DNA of 64,000 nt from Sphingomonas ginsenosidivorax (GCF_007995065.1 NZ_VOQR01000001.1:375001-439000), one strand, 5' to 3'. Numbered from the stretch's first letter, positions 8,683 to 17,310 are shown. Notes: a model not told the origin generated them from the letters alone. Program-made: numbers and translations.

Positions 8683-8712
8683 TTGGCTTTGTCGCGCGCG
8701 GCGCCCTATATC
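8683..8712 (+). promoter_or_regulatory. Candidate parE promoter
   Basis: TTGGCT (8683-8688) and TATATC (8707-8712) are separated by 18 bp. The parE ATG is only 8 bases after the -10 hexamer, so if this promoter is used the mRNA would be nearly leaderless; no ribosome-binding site is visible in front of the ATG. Confidence 0.4.
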
Positions 8713-8720
8713 GACGGCAC

Positions 8721-10715
8721 ATGGCAGACGATCTTTTCGCGGCATCCACCGCGCCCGGCGCAAAATCCGCCCCCGCCTACGACGCCTCGTCGATCGAGGT
8801 GCTGGAGGGGCTCGAACCGGTTCGCCGCCGGCCGGGCATGTATGTCGGCGGCACCGACGAACGCGCGCTCCACCATCTCGCCGCCGAAGTGCTCGACAAC
8901 GCGATGGACGAAGCCGTCGCGGGACATGCGACGCGGATCGAGATTCACCTCGAACCCGGCAACCGGCTGACGATCGTCGACAATGGCCGCGGCATCCCGG
9001 TCGACCCGCATCCGAAATTTCCCGGCAAGTCCGCGCTCGAGGTCATCCTGTCGACGCTGCATTCGGGCGGCAAGTTCGCGGGCAAGGCCTATGCGACCAG
9101 CGGCGGCCTGCACGGCGTCGGCATCAGCGTCGTCAACGCGCTGTCGTCGGATACGGTGGTCGAGGTCGCGCGCGACCGCCAGCTCTATCGCCAGCGCTTC
9201 GCGCGCGGGATCACGCTGGGGCCGATCGAGGCGTTGGGACCGACGCCCAACCGCCGCGGCACCAGCGTCGCGTTCACGCCCGATACCGAGATCTTCGGCC
9301 CCGAGCTGGCCTTCAAGCCGGCGCGACTCTACAAGCTCGCGCGGTCGAAGGCGTATCTGTTCGCGGGCGTCGAGATCCGCTGGAAATGCGCACCCGAACT
9401 GCTCGCCGACGACACGCCGGCCGACGCGGTGTTCCAGTTCCCCGGCGGTCTTGCCGACCATCTGCGCGACCAGATCGCCGGCCGCGAATGCGCGACCGCG
9501 GAGTTCTTCGCCGGGTCGCAGGCGTTCCCGGGTGAGGACCAGGGCCGTGTCGAATGGGCGGTCGCCTGGCCGCTGTGGAGCGACGGATCGTACAGCTGGT
9601 ACTGCAACACAATCCCGACGCCCGATGGTGGCACGCATGAACAGGGACTGCGCCAGGCGTTGGTGCGCGGCATGCGCGCGTTCGGCGACCTGGTCGGGCA
9701 GAAGAAGGCCAAGGACATTACGGCGGACGACGTGATGGTCGGCAGCGAGCTGATGCTGTCGGTGTTCATCCGGGAGCCGCAGTTCCAGAGCCAGACCAAG
9801 GACCGGCTGACCAGCCCCGAGGCCGCCGCGCTCGTCGACAAGGCAATGCGCGACCATTTCGACCATTTCCTCAGCCACAACATGGAGCGCGGCAAGGCGC
9901 TGCTCAACTATGTGCTCGAGCGGATGGACGAGCGGTTGCGCCGCAAGCAGGAGCGCGACGTCAAGCGCAAGACCGCGACCTCCGCGCGTAAACTCCGGCT
10001 GCCGGGCAAGCTGACCGACTGTTCGGCGAACTCGCCCGAGGGCACCGAGCTGTTCATCGTCGAGGGCGATTCGGCCGGCGGCTCGGCGAAACAGGCGCGC
10101 GACCGCAAGACCCAGGCGATCCTGCCGATCCGCGGCAAGATCCTGAACGTCGCCTCGGCGACCAGCGCAAAGATCTTCGCGAACCAGGAGATCGCCGACC
10201 TGACGCTGGCGCTCGGCTGCGGGACGCGGAAGGACTGCACGGTCGAAACGCTGCGCTACGAGCGCGTGGTGATCATGACCGACGCAGACGTCGACGGCGC
10301 GCATATCGCGACGCTGCTGATGACGTTCTTCTTCCAGGAGATGCCCGATCTCGTCCGCCGCGGGCATCTGTATCTCGCACAGCCGCCGCTCTACCGCCTG
10401 ACCGCCGGCACCAAGAGCCTGTACGCGCGAGACGATGCGCACCGCGCCGAGCTGGAGCGGACCGCGTTCAAGGGCAAGAAGGTCGACGTCGCGCGCTTCA
10501 AGGGTCTCGGCGAGATGAACCCGATGCAGCTGCGCGAGACGACGATGGATCCCGCGACGCGCGGCATGCTGCGCATCACGCTGCCGCAGGAATATGAGGA
10601 GCGGGCAGGGGTGAAGGACCTGGTCGACCGTCTGATGGGCAACAACCCCGCGCACCGCTTCGCCTTCATCCAGGAAAATGCCGGCCGGATGGACGAGGAC
10701 GCGATCGACGCATGA
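8721..10715 (+). CDS. parE: DNA topoisomerase IV subunit B
   Basis: 664 residues, normal for ParE. It binds and hydrolyses ATP to drive strand passage with ParC when daughter chromosomes are decatenated. The N-terminal GHKL ATPase is shown by EVLDNAMDEAVAG, DNGRGIP and the GGLHGVGISVVNALS lid. The TOPRIM domain carries EGDSAGGSAKQARDR and the metal-binding DADVDGAHI; RFKGLGEMNP is typical of type II topoisomerase B subunits. The short length without the GyrB insertion and the RFKGLGEM context favour ParE over GyrB. The open frame extends upstream to 8448, but the MADDLF start at 8721 fits the family best. parC is not in the window. Confidence 0.93.
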   Translation: MADDLFAASTAPGAKSAPAYDASSIEVLEGLEPVRRRPGMYVGGTDERALHHLAAEVLDNAMDEAVAGHATRIEIHLEPGNRLTIVDNGRGIPVDPHPKFPGKSALEVILSTLHSGGKFAGKAYATSGGLHGVGISVVNALSSDTVVEVARDRQLYRQRFARGITLGPIEALGPTPNRRGTSVAFTPDTEIFGPELAFKPARLYKLARSKAYLFAGVEIRWKCAPELLADDTPADAVFQFPGGLADHLRDQIAGRECATAEFFAGSQAFPGEDQGRVEWAVAWPLWSDGSYSWYCNTIPTPDGGTHEQGLRQALVRGMRAFGDLVGQKKAKDITADDVMVGSELMLSVFIREPQFQSQTKDRLTSPEAAALVDKAMRDHFDHFLSHNMERGKALLNYVLERMDERLRRKQERDVKRKTATSARKLRLPGKLTDCSANSPEGTELFIVEGDSAGGSAKQARDRKTQAILPIRGKILNVASATSAKIFANQEIADLTLALGCGTRKDCTVETLRYERVVIMTDADVDGAHIATLLMTFFFQEMPDLVRRGHLYLAQPPLYRLTAGTKSLYARDDAHRAELERTAFKGKKVDVARFKGLGEMNPMQLRETTMDPATRGMLRITLPQEYEERAGVKDLVDRLMGNNPAHRFAFIQENAGRMDEDAIDA

Positions 10716-10726
10716 GGTAAATCGTA

Positions 10727-10754
10727 TTGACAATCTGAGTGGGAGAGCTTAGAT
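10727..10754 (+). promoter_or_regulatory. Candidate brnTA promoter
   Basis: A perfect TTGACA (10727-10732) lies 12 bp after parE. The best -10 match, TTAGAT (10749-10754, 16-bp spacer), overlaps the brnT ATG, which is odd because GGAGAG five bases before the ATG looks like a ribosome-binding site. BrnA-type antitoxins usually autoregulate here. Confidence 0.3.
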
Positions 10755-11010
10755 GGACCTTACGTTCGATCCTGCGAAGGACGCGGCGAACATCGCCAAG
10801 CACGGCCTGTCGCTCGCCGATTTTCGCGGGTTCGATACCGATCCGAACATCTATGTCGACGACCGGCATGACTATGGCGAGGTCAGGCTGTTGGCGAGAG
10901 GCCGGATCGGCGGACGCGGATATTGCGTCGTCTTCACGGTCGTTGGCACCGTGACGCGCGTCATCAGCTTCCGTCGAGCGCATGAGAAGGAGATGAGGCG
11001 CTATGAGTAA
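10753..11010 (+). CDS. brnT: BrnT-family toxin
   Basis: 85 residues. The sequence matches the BrnT ribonuclease toxin family: N-terminal FDPAKDAANIAKHGLSLADF, a central strand region with DDRHDYGEVRLLARG, then VVFTVVGTVTRVISFRRAHEKE with the conserved C-terminal RRAHEKEMRRYE basic stretch. BrnT toxins are RelE-like mRNA interferases neutralised by the DNA-binding BrnA. Toxin first, antitoxin second is the standard brnTA order, and the genes overlap by 8 bp. A ribosome-binding site GGAGAG precedes the ATG. No key residue seems missing, so it is probably active. Confidence 0.9.
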   Translation: MDLTFDPAKDAANIAKHGLSLADFRGFDTDPNIYVDDRHDYGEVRLLARGRIGGRGYCVVFTVVGTVTRVISFRRAHEKEMRRYE

Positions 11011-11263
11011 GGAACCGCTGCCGCCGGATTATGACGAGAATCCGGAATGGACCGATGAGATGATCGCCGAAGCCCGCCCCGCATCCGAGGTCCTGCCTCC
11101 CGAAGTCGCCGCGCTGCTGGTCCGCCGCCGCGGGCCGCAAACGGCGCCGACCAAGAAGGCGGTAACGCTCCGCCTCGATCCCGACGTCCTCGACAAGTTC
11201 AGGTCCACCGGCCCCGGCTGGCAGTCGCGGATGAACGAGGCGCTGCGACAGGCCAAGGTGTGA
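11003..11263 (+). CDS. brnA: BrnA-family antitoxin
   Basis: 86 residues. The N-terminal half is acidic and Pro-rich (the toxin-wrapping part); the C-terminal part is a ribbon-helix-helix fold, KKAVTLRLDPDVLDKFR followed by GPGWQSRMNEALRQA, as in BrnA. It should bind and neutralise BrnT and repress the brnTA promoter as a complex. The start overlaps brnT by 8 bp, so expression is coupled. Confidence 0.9.
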   Translation: MSKEPLPPDYDENPEWTDEMIAEARPASEVLPPEVAALLVRRRGPQTAPTKKAVTLRLDPDVLDKFRSTGPGWQSRMNEALRQAKV

Positions 11264-11285
11264 CGCCGCAGCATTGCGGTGATGG

Positions 11286-11344
11286 TTGACGCGTCTCCCT
11301 GCGCGCCCGTATTAGGCCTTCCGGGCGGTCCATCGGGGCCGCCC
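11286..11344 (+). promoter_or_regulatory. argD promoter and leader hairpin
   Basis: TTGACG (11286-11291) and TATTAG (11310-11315) are 18 bp apart. The leader then has a GGGCGG/CCGCCC stem (11323-11328 with 11339-11344) followed by a pyrimidine-rich stretch before AAAGGAAG, the argD ribosome-binding site. The hairpin may attenuate or may simply be structure; there is no long T run. Confidence 0.45.
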
Positions 11345-11370
11345 TTCTCGTTTCGTAAAGGAAGCGCCTC

Positions 11371-12561
11371 GTGACCATCACCCCGCTCATGCCCGTCTAC
11401 CCGCGGTGTGGGGTGCGTCCGGTCCGAGGCGAGGGTGCGTACCTCTTCGGTGAGGACGGCCAGCAGTTTCTCGATTTCGCCAGCGGCATCGCGGTCAACG
11501 CGCTTGGCCACGGCCACCCCGTGCTGGTCAAGGCGATCGCCGATCAGGCTGCGACGCTGATGCACGTGTCGAACCTGTACGGCAGTCCGCAGGGCGAGCA
11601 TCTCGCGCAGCGGCTGGCGGACAACACGTTTGCCGACACGGTGTTCTTCACCAATTCGGGGGCGGAAGCCGTGGAGTGCGCGATCAAGACCGCGCGCCGC
11701 TATCATTTCGCGAACGGCAATCCGCAGCGCAACACGCTGATCACCTTCGACACCGCGTTCCACGGCCGGACGCTCGGCACGATCTCGGCGACCAACCAGT
11801 CCAAGATGCGCGACGGGTTCGAGCCGCTGCTGCCGGGCTTCACCTATGCGACGTTCAACGACCTCGAAGGCGCGCTCGGGCTGATCGACGACAACACGGC
11901 CGGCTTCCTGGTCGAGCCGATCCAGGGCGAGGGCGGCATCCGTCAGGCGACGCCGGAGTTCCTGCAGGGGCTGCGCAAGGCATGCGACGAGCATGGCTTG
12001 CTGCTCGTGCTCGACGAGGTCCAGTGCGGCTATGGCCGGACCGGCAAGTTCTTCGCGCACGAACTCTACGGCATCACGCCCGACATCATGGCGGTGGCCA
12101 AGGGGATCGGCGGCGGCTTCCCGCTCGGCGCATGCCTCGCGACCGAGGAAGCCGCCAAGGGCATGGTCGCAGGCACGCACGGTTCGACCTATGGCGGCAA
12201 CCCGCTCGCGATGGCGGCGGGCGAGGCGGTGCTCGACGTGATGCTCGCGGACGGCTTCCTCGAGAATGTCACCAAGATGGGGGACCGGCTGCGGCAGGGG
12301 CTCGAACAGATGATCCCCAATCACGATCACCTGTTCGACAGCGTCCGCGGCACCGGGCTGATGCTCGGGCTCAAGCTCAAGAGCGACAGCCGCGCGTTCG
12401 TGGCGTTCGCGCGCGACGAGCACAACCTGCTGCTCGTGTCGGCGGGCGAGAACGTCGTCCGCATCCTGCCGCCGCTGGTGATCGACGAGAGCCACATCGC
12501 CGAGTGCATCGAGAAGCTGTCGGCGGCGGCGCGTGTGTACGTGCCGGCGAGCGACGACTGA
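11371..12561 (+). CDS. argD: Acetylornithine / succinyldiaminopimelate aminotransferase
   Basis: 396 residues, GTG start with AAAGGAAG 7 bases upstream. PLP-dependent class III aminotransferase: it converts N-acetylglutamate semialdehyde to N-acetylornithine, and in many bacteria also serves the lysine branch. Visible motifs: FTNSGAEAVECAIK (93-106), FHGRTLG (130-136), LDEVQCGYGRTG (214-225, with D215 contacting the pyridine nitrogen) and the PLP lysine K244 in AVAKGIGGGFPLGA. GTHGSTYGGNPLA follows. argF, the next gene 155 bp downstream, takes the pathway on to citrulline, so the pair is an arginine biosynthesis unit. Confidence 0.95.
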   Translation: MTITPLMPVYPRCGVRPVRGEGAYLFGEDGQQFLDFASGIAVNALGHGHPVLVKAIADQAATLMHVSNLYGSPQGEHLAQRLADNTFADTVFFTNSGAEAVECAIKTARRYHFANGNPQRNTLITFDTAFHGRTLGTISATNQSKMRDGFEPLLPGFTYATFNDLEGALGLIDDNTAGFLVEPIQGEGGIRQATPEFLQGLRKACDEHGLLLVLDEVQCGYGRTGKFFAHELYGITPDIMAVAKGIGGGFPLGACLATEEAAKGMVAGTHGSTYGGNPLAMAAGEAVLDVMLADGFLENVTKMGDRLRQGLEQMIPNHDHLFDSVRGTGLMLGLKLKSDSRAFVAFARDEHNLLLVSAGENVVRILPPLVIDESHIAECIEKLSAAARVYVPASDD

Positions 12562-12567
12562 CCTGAT

Positions 12568-12700
12568 CTCCCTCTCCCTTTGGGAGAGGGAAGGGGCCCG
12601 CTGCCGCAGGCAGTGGGAAGGGTGAGGGCAGCATTGTCCGAACCCTGTCCTCACCCTTCCGCCGCTCCGCGGCTCCCTCCCTCTCCCACAGGGAGAGGGA
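12568..12700. repeat. Intergenic palindromic element between argD and argF
   Basis: Both ends carry the same inverted core (CTCCCTCTCCC...GGGAGAGGG) and inner arms AAGGGTGAGG / CCTCACCCTT pair across a 20-base centre. The element fills nearly the whole gap and would put a large hairpin between the two arginine genes. Confidence 0.8.
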
Positions 12701-12716
12701 TATTGGGGAACGACCA

Positions 12717-13634
12717 ATGCGCCATTTCCTGAATCTTACCGACGCCGGCGCCGACGGCATCGCCGCGATGCTGGCCGATGCGCTCGACCGCAAGGCCGCG
12801 CGCGCCGGCTTCCCGAAGGGCCGCGCCGACAGCGACGCGCCGCTCGCCGGGCACACGCTCGCGATGATCTTCGAGAAGAATTCGACGCGCACGCGGTTCA
12901 GCTTCGACATGGCGATCCGCCAGCTCGGCGGCACCTCGATCGTCGCGGAGTCGGGCTCGATGCAGCTCGGCCGCGGTGAGAGCATCGCCGATACCGCGCG
13001 CGTGCTGTCCTCCTATATCGACGCGATCATGATCCGCACCGACGATCACGCCAAGGTCGAGGAGATGGCGCATTATGCGAGCGTCCCGGTCATCAACGGC
13101 CTGACCGACGCGTCGCACCCGTGCCAGATCATGGCCGACCTGCTGACGATCCTCGAGAGCGGCAAGGCGCTGCCTGGGCTCAAGGTCGCGTGGCTCGGCG
13201 ACGGCAACAACGTGCTCGCCTCGATCGTCGAGGCCGCCGGGCTGATGCAGTTCGACGTCGTCGCAGCCTGCCCGCAGGGGTTCCAGCCCGAGGAGGAGGC
13301 GATCGTCCGCGCGTCGGGCCGTGCACGCGTCGTGTCGGATCCGCGCGAGGCGGTCGAGGGCGCGGACATCGTCGTCACCGACACCTGGATCTCCATGGGG
13401 CAGGCGAATGCCGAGACCAAGCTCAAGGCGCTGACCCCATACCAGGTCACTTCTGCGTTGATGGCGGACGCCAAGCCCGACGCGAAGTTCCTCCACTGTC
13501 TCCCCGCGCACCGGGGCGAGGAAGTGTCGACGGAGGTGATCGACGGCCCGCAGTCGCTGATCTGGGCGGAAGCGGAGAACCGGCTCCACGCGCAGAAGTC
13601 GGTGCTGCGCTGGTGCTTCGGGCAGATCGGCTAG
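12717..13634 (+). CDS. argF: Ornithine carbamoyltransferase
   Basis: 305 residues, normal for anabolic OTC. It makes citrulline from ornithine and carbamoyl phosphate. Carbamoyl-phosphate binding loop STRTR at 56-60, HPCQ at 134-137, the ornithine-side motif around DTWISMG (222-228), and the catalytic [11 protein letters not shown] at 260-270. GGGGAA lies 6 bases before the ATG. It follows argD after a palindromic element that might uncouple mRNA stability of the two genes. Confidence 0.96.
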   Translation: MRHFLNLTDAGADGIAAMLADALDRKAARAGFPKGRADSDAPLAGHTLAMIFEKNSTRTRFSFDMAIRQLGGTSIVAESGSMQLGRGESIADTARVLSSYIDAIMIRTDDHAKVEEMAHYASVPVINGLTDASHPCQIMADLLTILESGKALPGLKVAWLGDGNNVLASIVEAAGLMQFDVVAACPQGFQPEEEAIVRASGRARVVSDPREAVEGADIVVTDTWISMGQANAETKLKALTPYQVTSALMADAKPDAKFLHCLPAHRGEEVSTEVIDGPQSLIWAEAENRLHAQKSVLRWCFGQIG

Positions 13635-13643
13635 CCACCCGCC

Positions 13644-13728
13644 ATGCTGAACTCGTTTCAGCATCCACCTCTCCACGAGCGACAACGCCTGTGGAGAGAT
13701 GGACCTTGAAACGCGTTCACGGTGATGG
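13644..13728. repeat. Palindromic element, CATGCTGAAC family
   Basis: Left end CATGCTGAACTCGTTTCAGC, right end with TTGAAACGCGTTCACGGTGATGG; outer arms pair imperfectly. The same family recurs at 33199-33284. It sits between argF and hslO. Confidence 0.75.
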
Positions 13729-13778
13729 TTGGGACGGGCGCGGTTGACCAACACTAGCCACTCCCCATCTTTGCTCGG

Positions 13779-14690
13779 ATGACCACCGACCCCAACACCA
13801 CCGACCTCGATCGCGCACTCGCGTTCGCGATCCCCGAGCGCAACGCCCGCGGCCGTATCGTCCGCCTCGGGCCGACGCTCGACCGCGTGCTCTCGGCGCA
13901 CGCCTATCCCCCCGCGATCGAGGCGCTGCTCGCCGAGGCGCTGACGCTCGCCGCGCTGATCGGCGCGACGCTCAAGGACGCCAGCGGCCAGCTGACGATG
14001 CAGACCCGCACCGAGACCGGTGTCGTCCAGCTGCTGGTCTGCGACTATCGCGGCGGCGAGGTGCGCGGCTATGTCGAATACGACGCCGAGAAGCTGGCCG
14101 AGGCGCCCGCGCAGCCGAGCCTGTTCGCGCTGTTCGGCCAGGGCTATCTGGCCATCACCTTCGACCTCGCGACGACCGGCGAACGCTATCAGGGCATCGT
14201 GCCGCTCGACGGCGAGACGCTGGCCGAGGCCGCGCAGAGCTATTTCCTCCAGTCCGAACAGATCCCGACGCTGATCCGCGTCGCGATGCGCAAGGGGCCG
14301 GACGGCGCCTGCGTCGCGGGCGGGCTGTTCCTCCAGCATCTCCCCGAAGGCGAGGATGGCCGCGAGCGGCTGCACACCAAGCTCGACCATCCCGAATGGG
14401 AGCATGTAGCGATCCTCGGCGGGACGATCGCCGCCGACGAGCTGACCGATCCCGAACTGCCGCTCGAGACGGTGATCTGGCGGCTGTTCAACGAGGAGAC
14501 TGACGTCCGCATCCATGCCGACATCCCGATCGTCCGTGGCTGCCGCTGCGACGCCGACTATATCGCCGGTGTGCTGTCGAAGTTTCCGGTCGAGGAACGC
14601 CGCGAGATGGCGGACGAGGCCGGGATGATCGTCGTCGACTGCGCGTTCTGCGCGCGGAAGTTTCCGGTGGCGGCCGAAGCGGTGGTGTGA
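13779..14690 (+). CDS. hslO: Hsp33 redox-regulated holdase chaperone
   Basis: 303 residues. Hsp33 is activated by oxidative unfolding when its zinc centre forms disulfides. The four zinc cysteines are present: C255 and C257 in RGCRCDA, and C288 and C291 in DCAFCARKF, the canonical CXC...CXXC arrangement. The N-terminal substrate-binding core is intact. There is no strong ribosome-binding site before the ATG at 13779; a TTGACC sits 30 bp upstream without a good -10 box. The gene stands alone between argF and queC. Confidence 0.94.
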   Translation: MTTDPNTTDLDRALAFAIPERNARGRIVRLGPTLDRVLSAHAYPPAIEALLAEALTLAALIGATLKDASGQLTMQTRTETGVVQLLVCDYRGGEVRGYVEYDAEKLAEAPAQPSLFALFGQGYLAITFDLATTGERYQGIVPLDGETLAEAAQSYFLQSEQIPTLIRVAMRKGPDGACVAGGLFLQHLPEGEDGRERLHTKLDHPEWEHVAILGGTIAADELTDPELPLETVIWRLFNEETDVRIHADIPIVRGCRCDADYIAGVLSKFPVEERREMADEAGMIVVDCAFCARKFPVAAEAVV

Positions 14691-14731
14691 TGCGAGGAGG
14701 GCGTCGCCGCGTCCCCTTTCGTCAGCCCCTT

Positions 14732-14760
14732 CGTCACCCCAGCCTGCGCTGGGGTGACGG
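14732..14760. repeat. Short palindrome, single-arm element
   Basis: A perfect hairpin (CGTCACCCCAGC / GCTGGGGTGACG around CTGC). It equals one terminal arm of the longer elements at 35197-35279 and 40681-40784. It lies 40 bp after hslO. Confidence 0.75.
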
Positions 14761-14858
14761 AACGTTGGTGACACGAGACGCACCCTTAACGCGATCTTCA
14801 TACCTTCCGCGCTAAGCCACCCGGGTGCTTCTTTTACTTCAGCACGTTTCTCCCTTTA

Positions 14859-14910
14859 GGCGCTGCAAGCGCCAACCTGGGGCCGCTCGCAGGAGCGGCC
14901 CTTTCTTTTT
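14859..14910 (+). terminator. Terminator or attenuator just upstream of queC
   Basis: A small stem GGCGCT/AGCGCC (14859-14873, GCA loop) is followed by a strong 9-bp stem GGGCCGCTC/GAGCGGCCC (14880-14901, GCAG loop) and TTTCTTTTT. It reads on the plus strand and ends 30 bp before the queC ATG. It could end hslO or a short unannotated RNA, or act as a queC attenuator. I could not match the bases upstream to a preQ1 aptamer. Confidence 0.7.
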
Positions 14911-14940
14911 GTCCGCCGAAGGCCTAGCGCGTGGCGCATT

Positions 14941-15666
14941 ATGACATCCTCCCCAATTGCGGTCGCGCTGGTCTCCGGCGGGCTGGACTCGATGGTATCC
15001 GCCGCCGCCGCGCGCGAAGCCGGATATCGGCTGCTCGCGCTGTCGGTCGACTATAACCAGCGCCACCGCGTCGAGCTCGCCGCCGCGCGCCGGATCGCCG
15101 ACGCGCTCGGCGCCGAGCGCCATATCGTCCTGCCGCTCGACCTCTCCGCGTTCGGCGGCTCCGCGCTGACCGCGGACATCGCCGTGCCCAAGGACGGCGT
15201 CGGGACCGAGGACGGCGGCGGCATTCCCGTTACCTACGTCCCCGCGCGCAATACCATCTTTCTCAGCCTCGCGCTCGGCTGGGCCGAGGCGGCGGGTGCG
15301 CGCGACCTGTTCATCGGCGTCAACGCGCTCGATTATTCGGGCTATCCCGATTGCCGCCCCGAATTCATCCAGGCGTTCGAGGGGCTCGCCGAGCTCGCGA
15401 CCAAGGCCGGGGTCGAGGGCGAACCCTTCCGCATCCGCGCGCCGCTGCAGCACATGACCAAGGCCGACATCGTCCGCGAAGGCACGCGCCTCGGGCTCGA
15501 CATGGGGATGAGCTGGTCGTGCTACGATCCGGCGCCCGGCGGCGTGCATTGCGGGCAGTGCGACAGCTGCCGGCTGCGCTCGAAAGGGTTCGAGGACGCC
15601 GGCATCGCCGATCCGACGATCTACGCGACGGTCCCGGGCGTTTCGGCGATCACCGAAGGGTCATGA
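14941..15666 (+). CDS. queC: 7-cyano-7-deazaguanine (preQ0) synthase
   Basis: 241 residues. It converts 7-carboxy-7-deazaguanine to preQ0 with ATP and ammonia, on the way to queuosine in tRNA. The PP-loop SGGLDS is at 12-17; the C-terminal zinc site is C194, C204, C207 and C210 ([17 protein letters not shown]). ATG at 14941 has a poor ribosome-binding site. It overlaps queE by 4 bp (ATGA), so the two enzymes of adjacent steps are translationally coupled. A terminator-like hairpin lies immediately upstream and could control entry into the pair. Confidence 0.95.
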   Translation: MTSSPIAVALVSGGLDSMVSAAAAREAGYRLLALSVDYNQRHRVELAAARRIADALGAERHIVLPLDLSAFGGSALTADIAVPKDGVGTEDGGGIPVTYVPARNTIFLSLALGWAEAAGARDLFIGVNALDYSGYPDCRPEFIQAFEGLAELATKAGVEGEPFRIRAPLQHMTKADIVREGTRLGLDMGMSWSCYDPAPGGVHCGQCDSCRLRSKGFEDAGIADPTIYATVPGVSAITEGS

Positions 15667-16295
15667 GCTACGCCGTCAAGGAGATGTTCCTGACGCTGCA
15701 GGGCGAGGGCGTCAACGCCGGTCGCCGGGCGGTGTTCGTGCGCTTCGCCGGCTGCAACCTCTGGTCGGGGCGCGAGCAGGACCGCGCCACCGCGGTGTGC
15801 CGATTCTGCGACACGGACTTCGTCGGCACCGATGGGCTGGGCGGCGGCAAGTTTGCCGATGCGGACGCGCTGGCGGCGGCGGTCGAGGGATTCTGGGGCG
15901 AGGGGGCGGCGGACCGCTTCGTCGTGCTGACCGGGGGCGAGCCGATGCTGCAGATCGACGACGCGGTCGTCGACGCGCTGCACGCGCGCGGCTTCTCGAT
16001 CGCGATGGAGAGCAACGGGACGATCGCCGCGCATCCCGGGATCGACTGGGTCTGCGTCAGTCCCAAGGCGGGCAGCGTCGTCGTGCAACGGACCGGCGAC
16101 GAACTGAAGCTGGTCTGGCCGCAGCCGGGGACCGACATCGCCGATATCGAGACCTGGGACTTCGCGCACCGCCTGCTGCAGCCGCTCGACGATCCGCGCG
16201 CGGACGCGAACCGCGAGGCGTGTGTGGCGATGGTAATGCAGCGCCCGGCGTGGCGGCTGTCGCTGCAGACGCACAAACTGCTCGGCTTGCGCTGA
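15663..16295 (+). CDS. queE: 7-carboxy-7-deazaguanine synthase (radical SAM)
   Basis: 210 residues. Radical-SAM enzyme making CDG from 6-carboxytetrahydropterin, the step before QueC. The iron-sulfur cysteines are C31, C46 and C49, the atypical CX14CX2C spacing seen in QueE enzymes, inside [12 protein letters not shown] and [18 protein letters not shown] is the radical-SAM GGEP motif; MESNGT is also typical. The start ATG overlaps the queC stop (ATGA). queD and queF are not nearby. Confidence 0.95.
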   Translation: MSYAVKEMFLTLQGEGVNAGRRAVFVRFAGCNLWSGREQDRATAVCRFCDTDFVGTDGLGGGKFADADALAAAVEGFWGEGAADRFVVLTGGEPMLQIDDAVVDALHARGFSIAMESNGTIAAHPGIDWVCVSPKAGSVVVQRTGDELKLVWPQPGTDIADIETWDFAHRLLQPLDDPRADANREACVAMVMQRPAWRLSLQTHKLLGLR

Positions 16296-16304
16296 TCCCG
16301 ACCC

Positions 16305-16388
16305 CGTCATGCCGGGCTCGTCCCGGCATCCAGAGCCCCAAGCGCTGCGTTCCGTAACCCTGGATCCCGGGACGAGCCCGGGATGACC
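16305..16388. repeat. Palindromic element, CATSCCGGG family
   Basis: Left end CATGCCGGGCTCGTCCCGG, right end GGGACGAGCCCGGGATGAC, pairing as an imperfect long hairpin. It lies between the convergent queE and the minus-strand secreted-protein gene. Close relatives: 21547, 27857, 32197, 58879. Confidence 0.82.
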
Positions 16389-16405
16389 GTGGATTTAAGC
16401 GACGC

Positions 16406-17104
16406 TCAGCGCTGCGCGATGCCGACGCCGGCGGGCGGCCAGTTCTGTGCGCCGCACTTCTTCTCGACCCATTCGCCCTTCTTGTTCCAGCAGATCGGGT
16501 CGAGCCGCGGTTTCGCGGTGGTGTCGCGGCCGATATAGCGCGGGAAACGCTGCTCGCCCCAGGGAACCAGGCTGTTCCGCAGCTCGCGCGAACGCGCCAG
16601 CGCAAGGTCGCCGAAGCTGCCGCGCGGCGTAAACAATGCGTCGCGGCCGATCGAGGCCGCGGTCTGGCAGAAGCCGAACTGCGCGGCGACCGTCGCGAAG
16701 CTCGAATAGGTCCGCGTGCCGAACTGGTCGAGCGCGGTCTGGCCGGCCTTGGGGGTCTTGTTGATCCGCGTGAAATATTTGCCGAGCGTGTCGAACGCGC
16801 CCTTCAGCTCGACCGCATGGTCGGCGATCGTGCCGTTGTAATTGTCGACGGTCAGCAGCGTCGGCTCGAACTGGCATTGCAGCGCAGCGACGTTCAGCGC
16901 CGCGCGCATGTGCCACACCAAGGCGGCGCGCTGCTCGGCGGCGGTAGCGCCCGGCATCGCCTGGCCCAGGCCCTCTTCGGTCCCGTTGACCGCGGCGGCC
17001 GAGAAATCATGCGACTGCATGAAGAACTGCGCGGACGCAGGAGTGCCGAGGGCCAACGCGCCCGACCCGGCACAGACCGCGAGCGCGATACGCAACACCT
17101 TCAT
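16406..17104 (-). CDS. Exported protein of unknown function
   Basis: 232 residues from the ATG at 17104, which has GGGGAGG nine bases upstream. Residues 1-25 are a signal peptide (cleavage after ASA). The mature part has four cysteines (ALQCQF, GFCQTA, PICWNK, KKCGAQ), which could form two disulfides in the periplasm, and a C-terminal region rich in W, P and K. The much longer open frame upstream has no start signals and I treat it as chance. I recognise no family. It is convergent with queE and its mRNA would run into the palindrome at 16305-16388. Confidence 0.7.
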   Translation of the reverse strand: MKVLRIALAVCAGSGALALGTPASAQFFMQSHDFSAAAVNGTEEGLGQAMPGATAAEQRAALVWHMRAALNVAALQCQFEPTLLTVDNYNGTIADHAVELKGAFDTLGKYFTRINKTPKAGQTALDQFGTRTYSSFATVAAQFGFCQTAASIGRDALFTPRGSFGDLALARSRELRNSLVPWGEQRFPRYIGRDTTAKPRLDPICWNKKGEWVEKKCGAQNWPPAGVGIAQR

Positions 17105-17310
17105 TTTGAAACCTCCCCGGGGGCAATCCCAAGCGCGGGAAACTACCGCGTTTTGCGCCCGTTCCCAACGCCATTTAACCAAGATCGCCGTCTGGTGGAA
17201 GCCGGTACGCACCCCCCGCAACGCGCATTTCAGTCGCAGCCGAAACGATCGGCGCTGCCATGGAGGGTCGCCGCTGGGACGGATCGCCCGTGCGAAGAAC
17301 CCCAACGCGA

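Noticed and set aside
12651..14801. A 716-residue minus-strand frame spanning argF and hslO
   Set aside because: It runs through an intergenic palindrome and antisense to two conserved genes; no credible start or domain.
14690..14940. A preQ1 riboswitch in front of queC
   Set aside because: I could not find the preQ1-I loop and A-rich tail, or the preQ1-II layout; only a terminator-like hairpin is supported.
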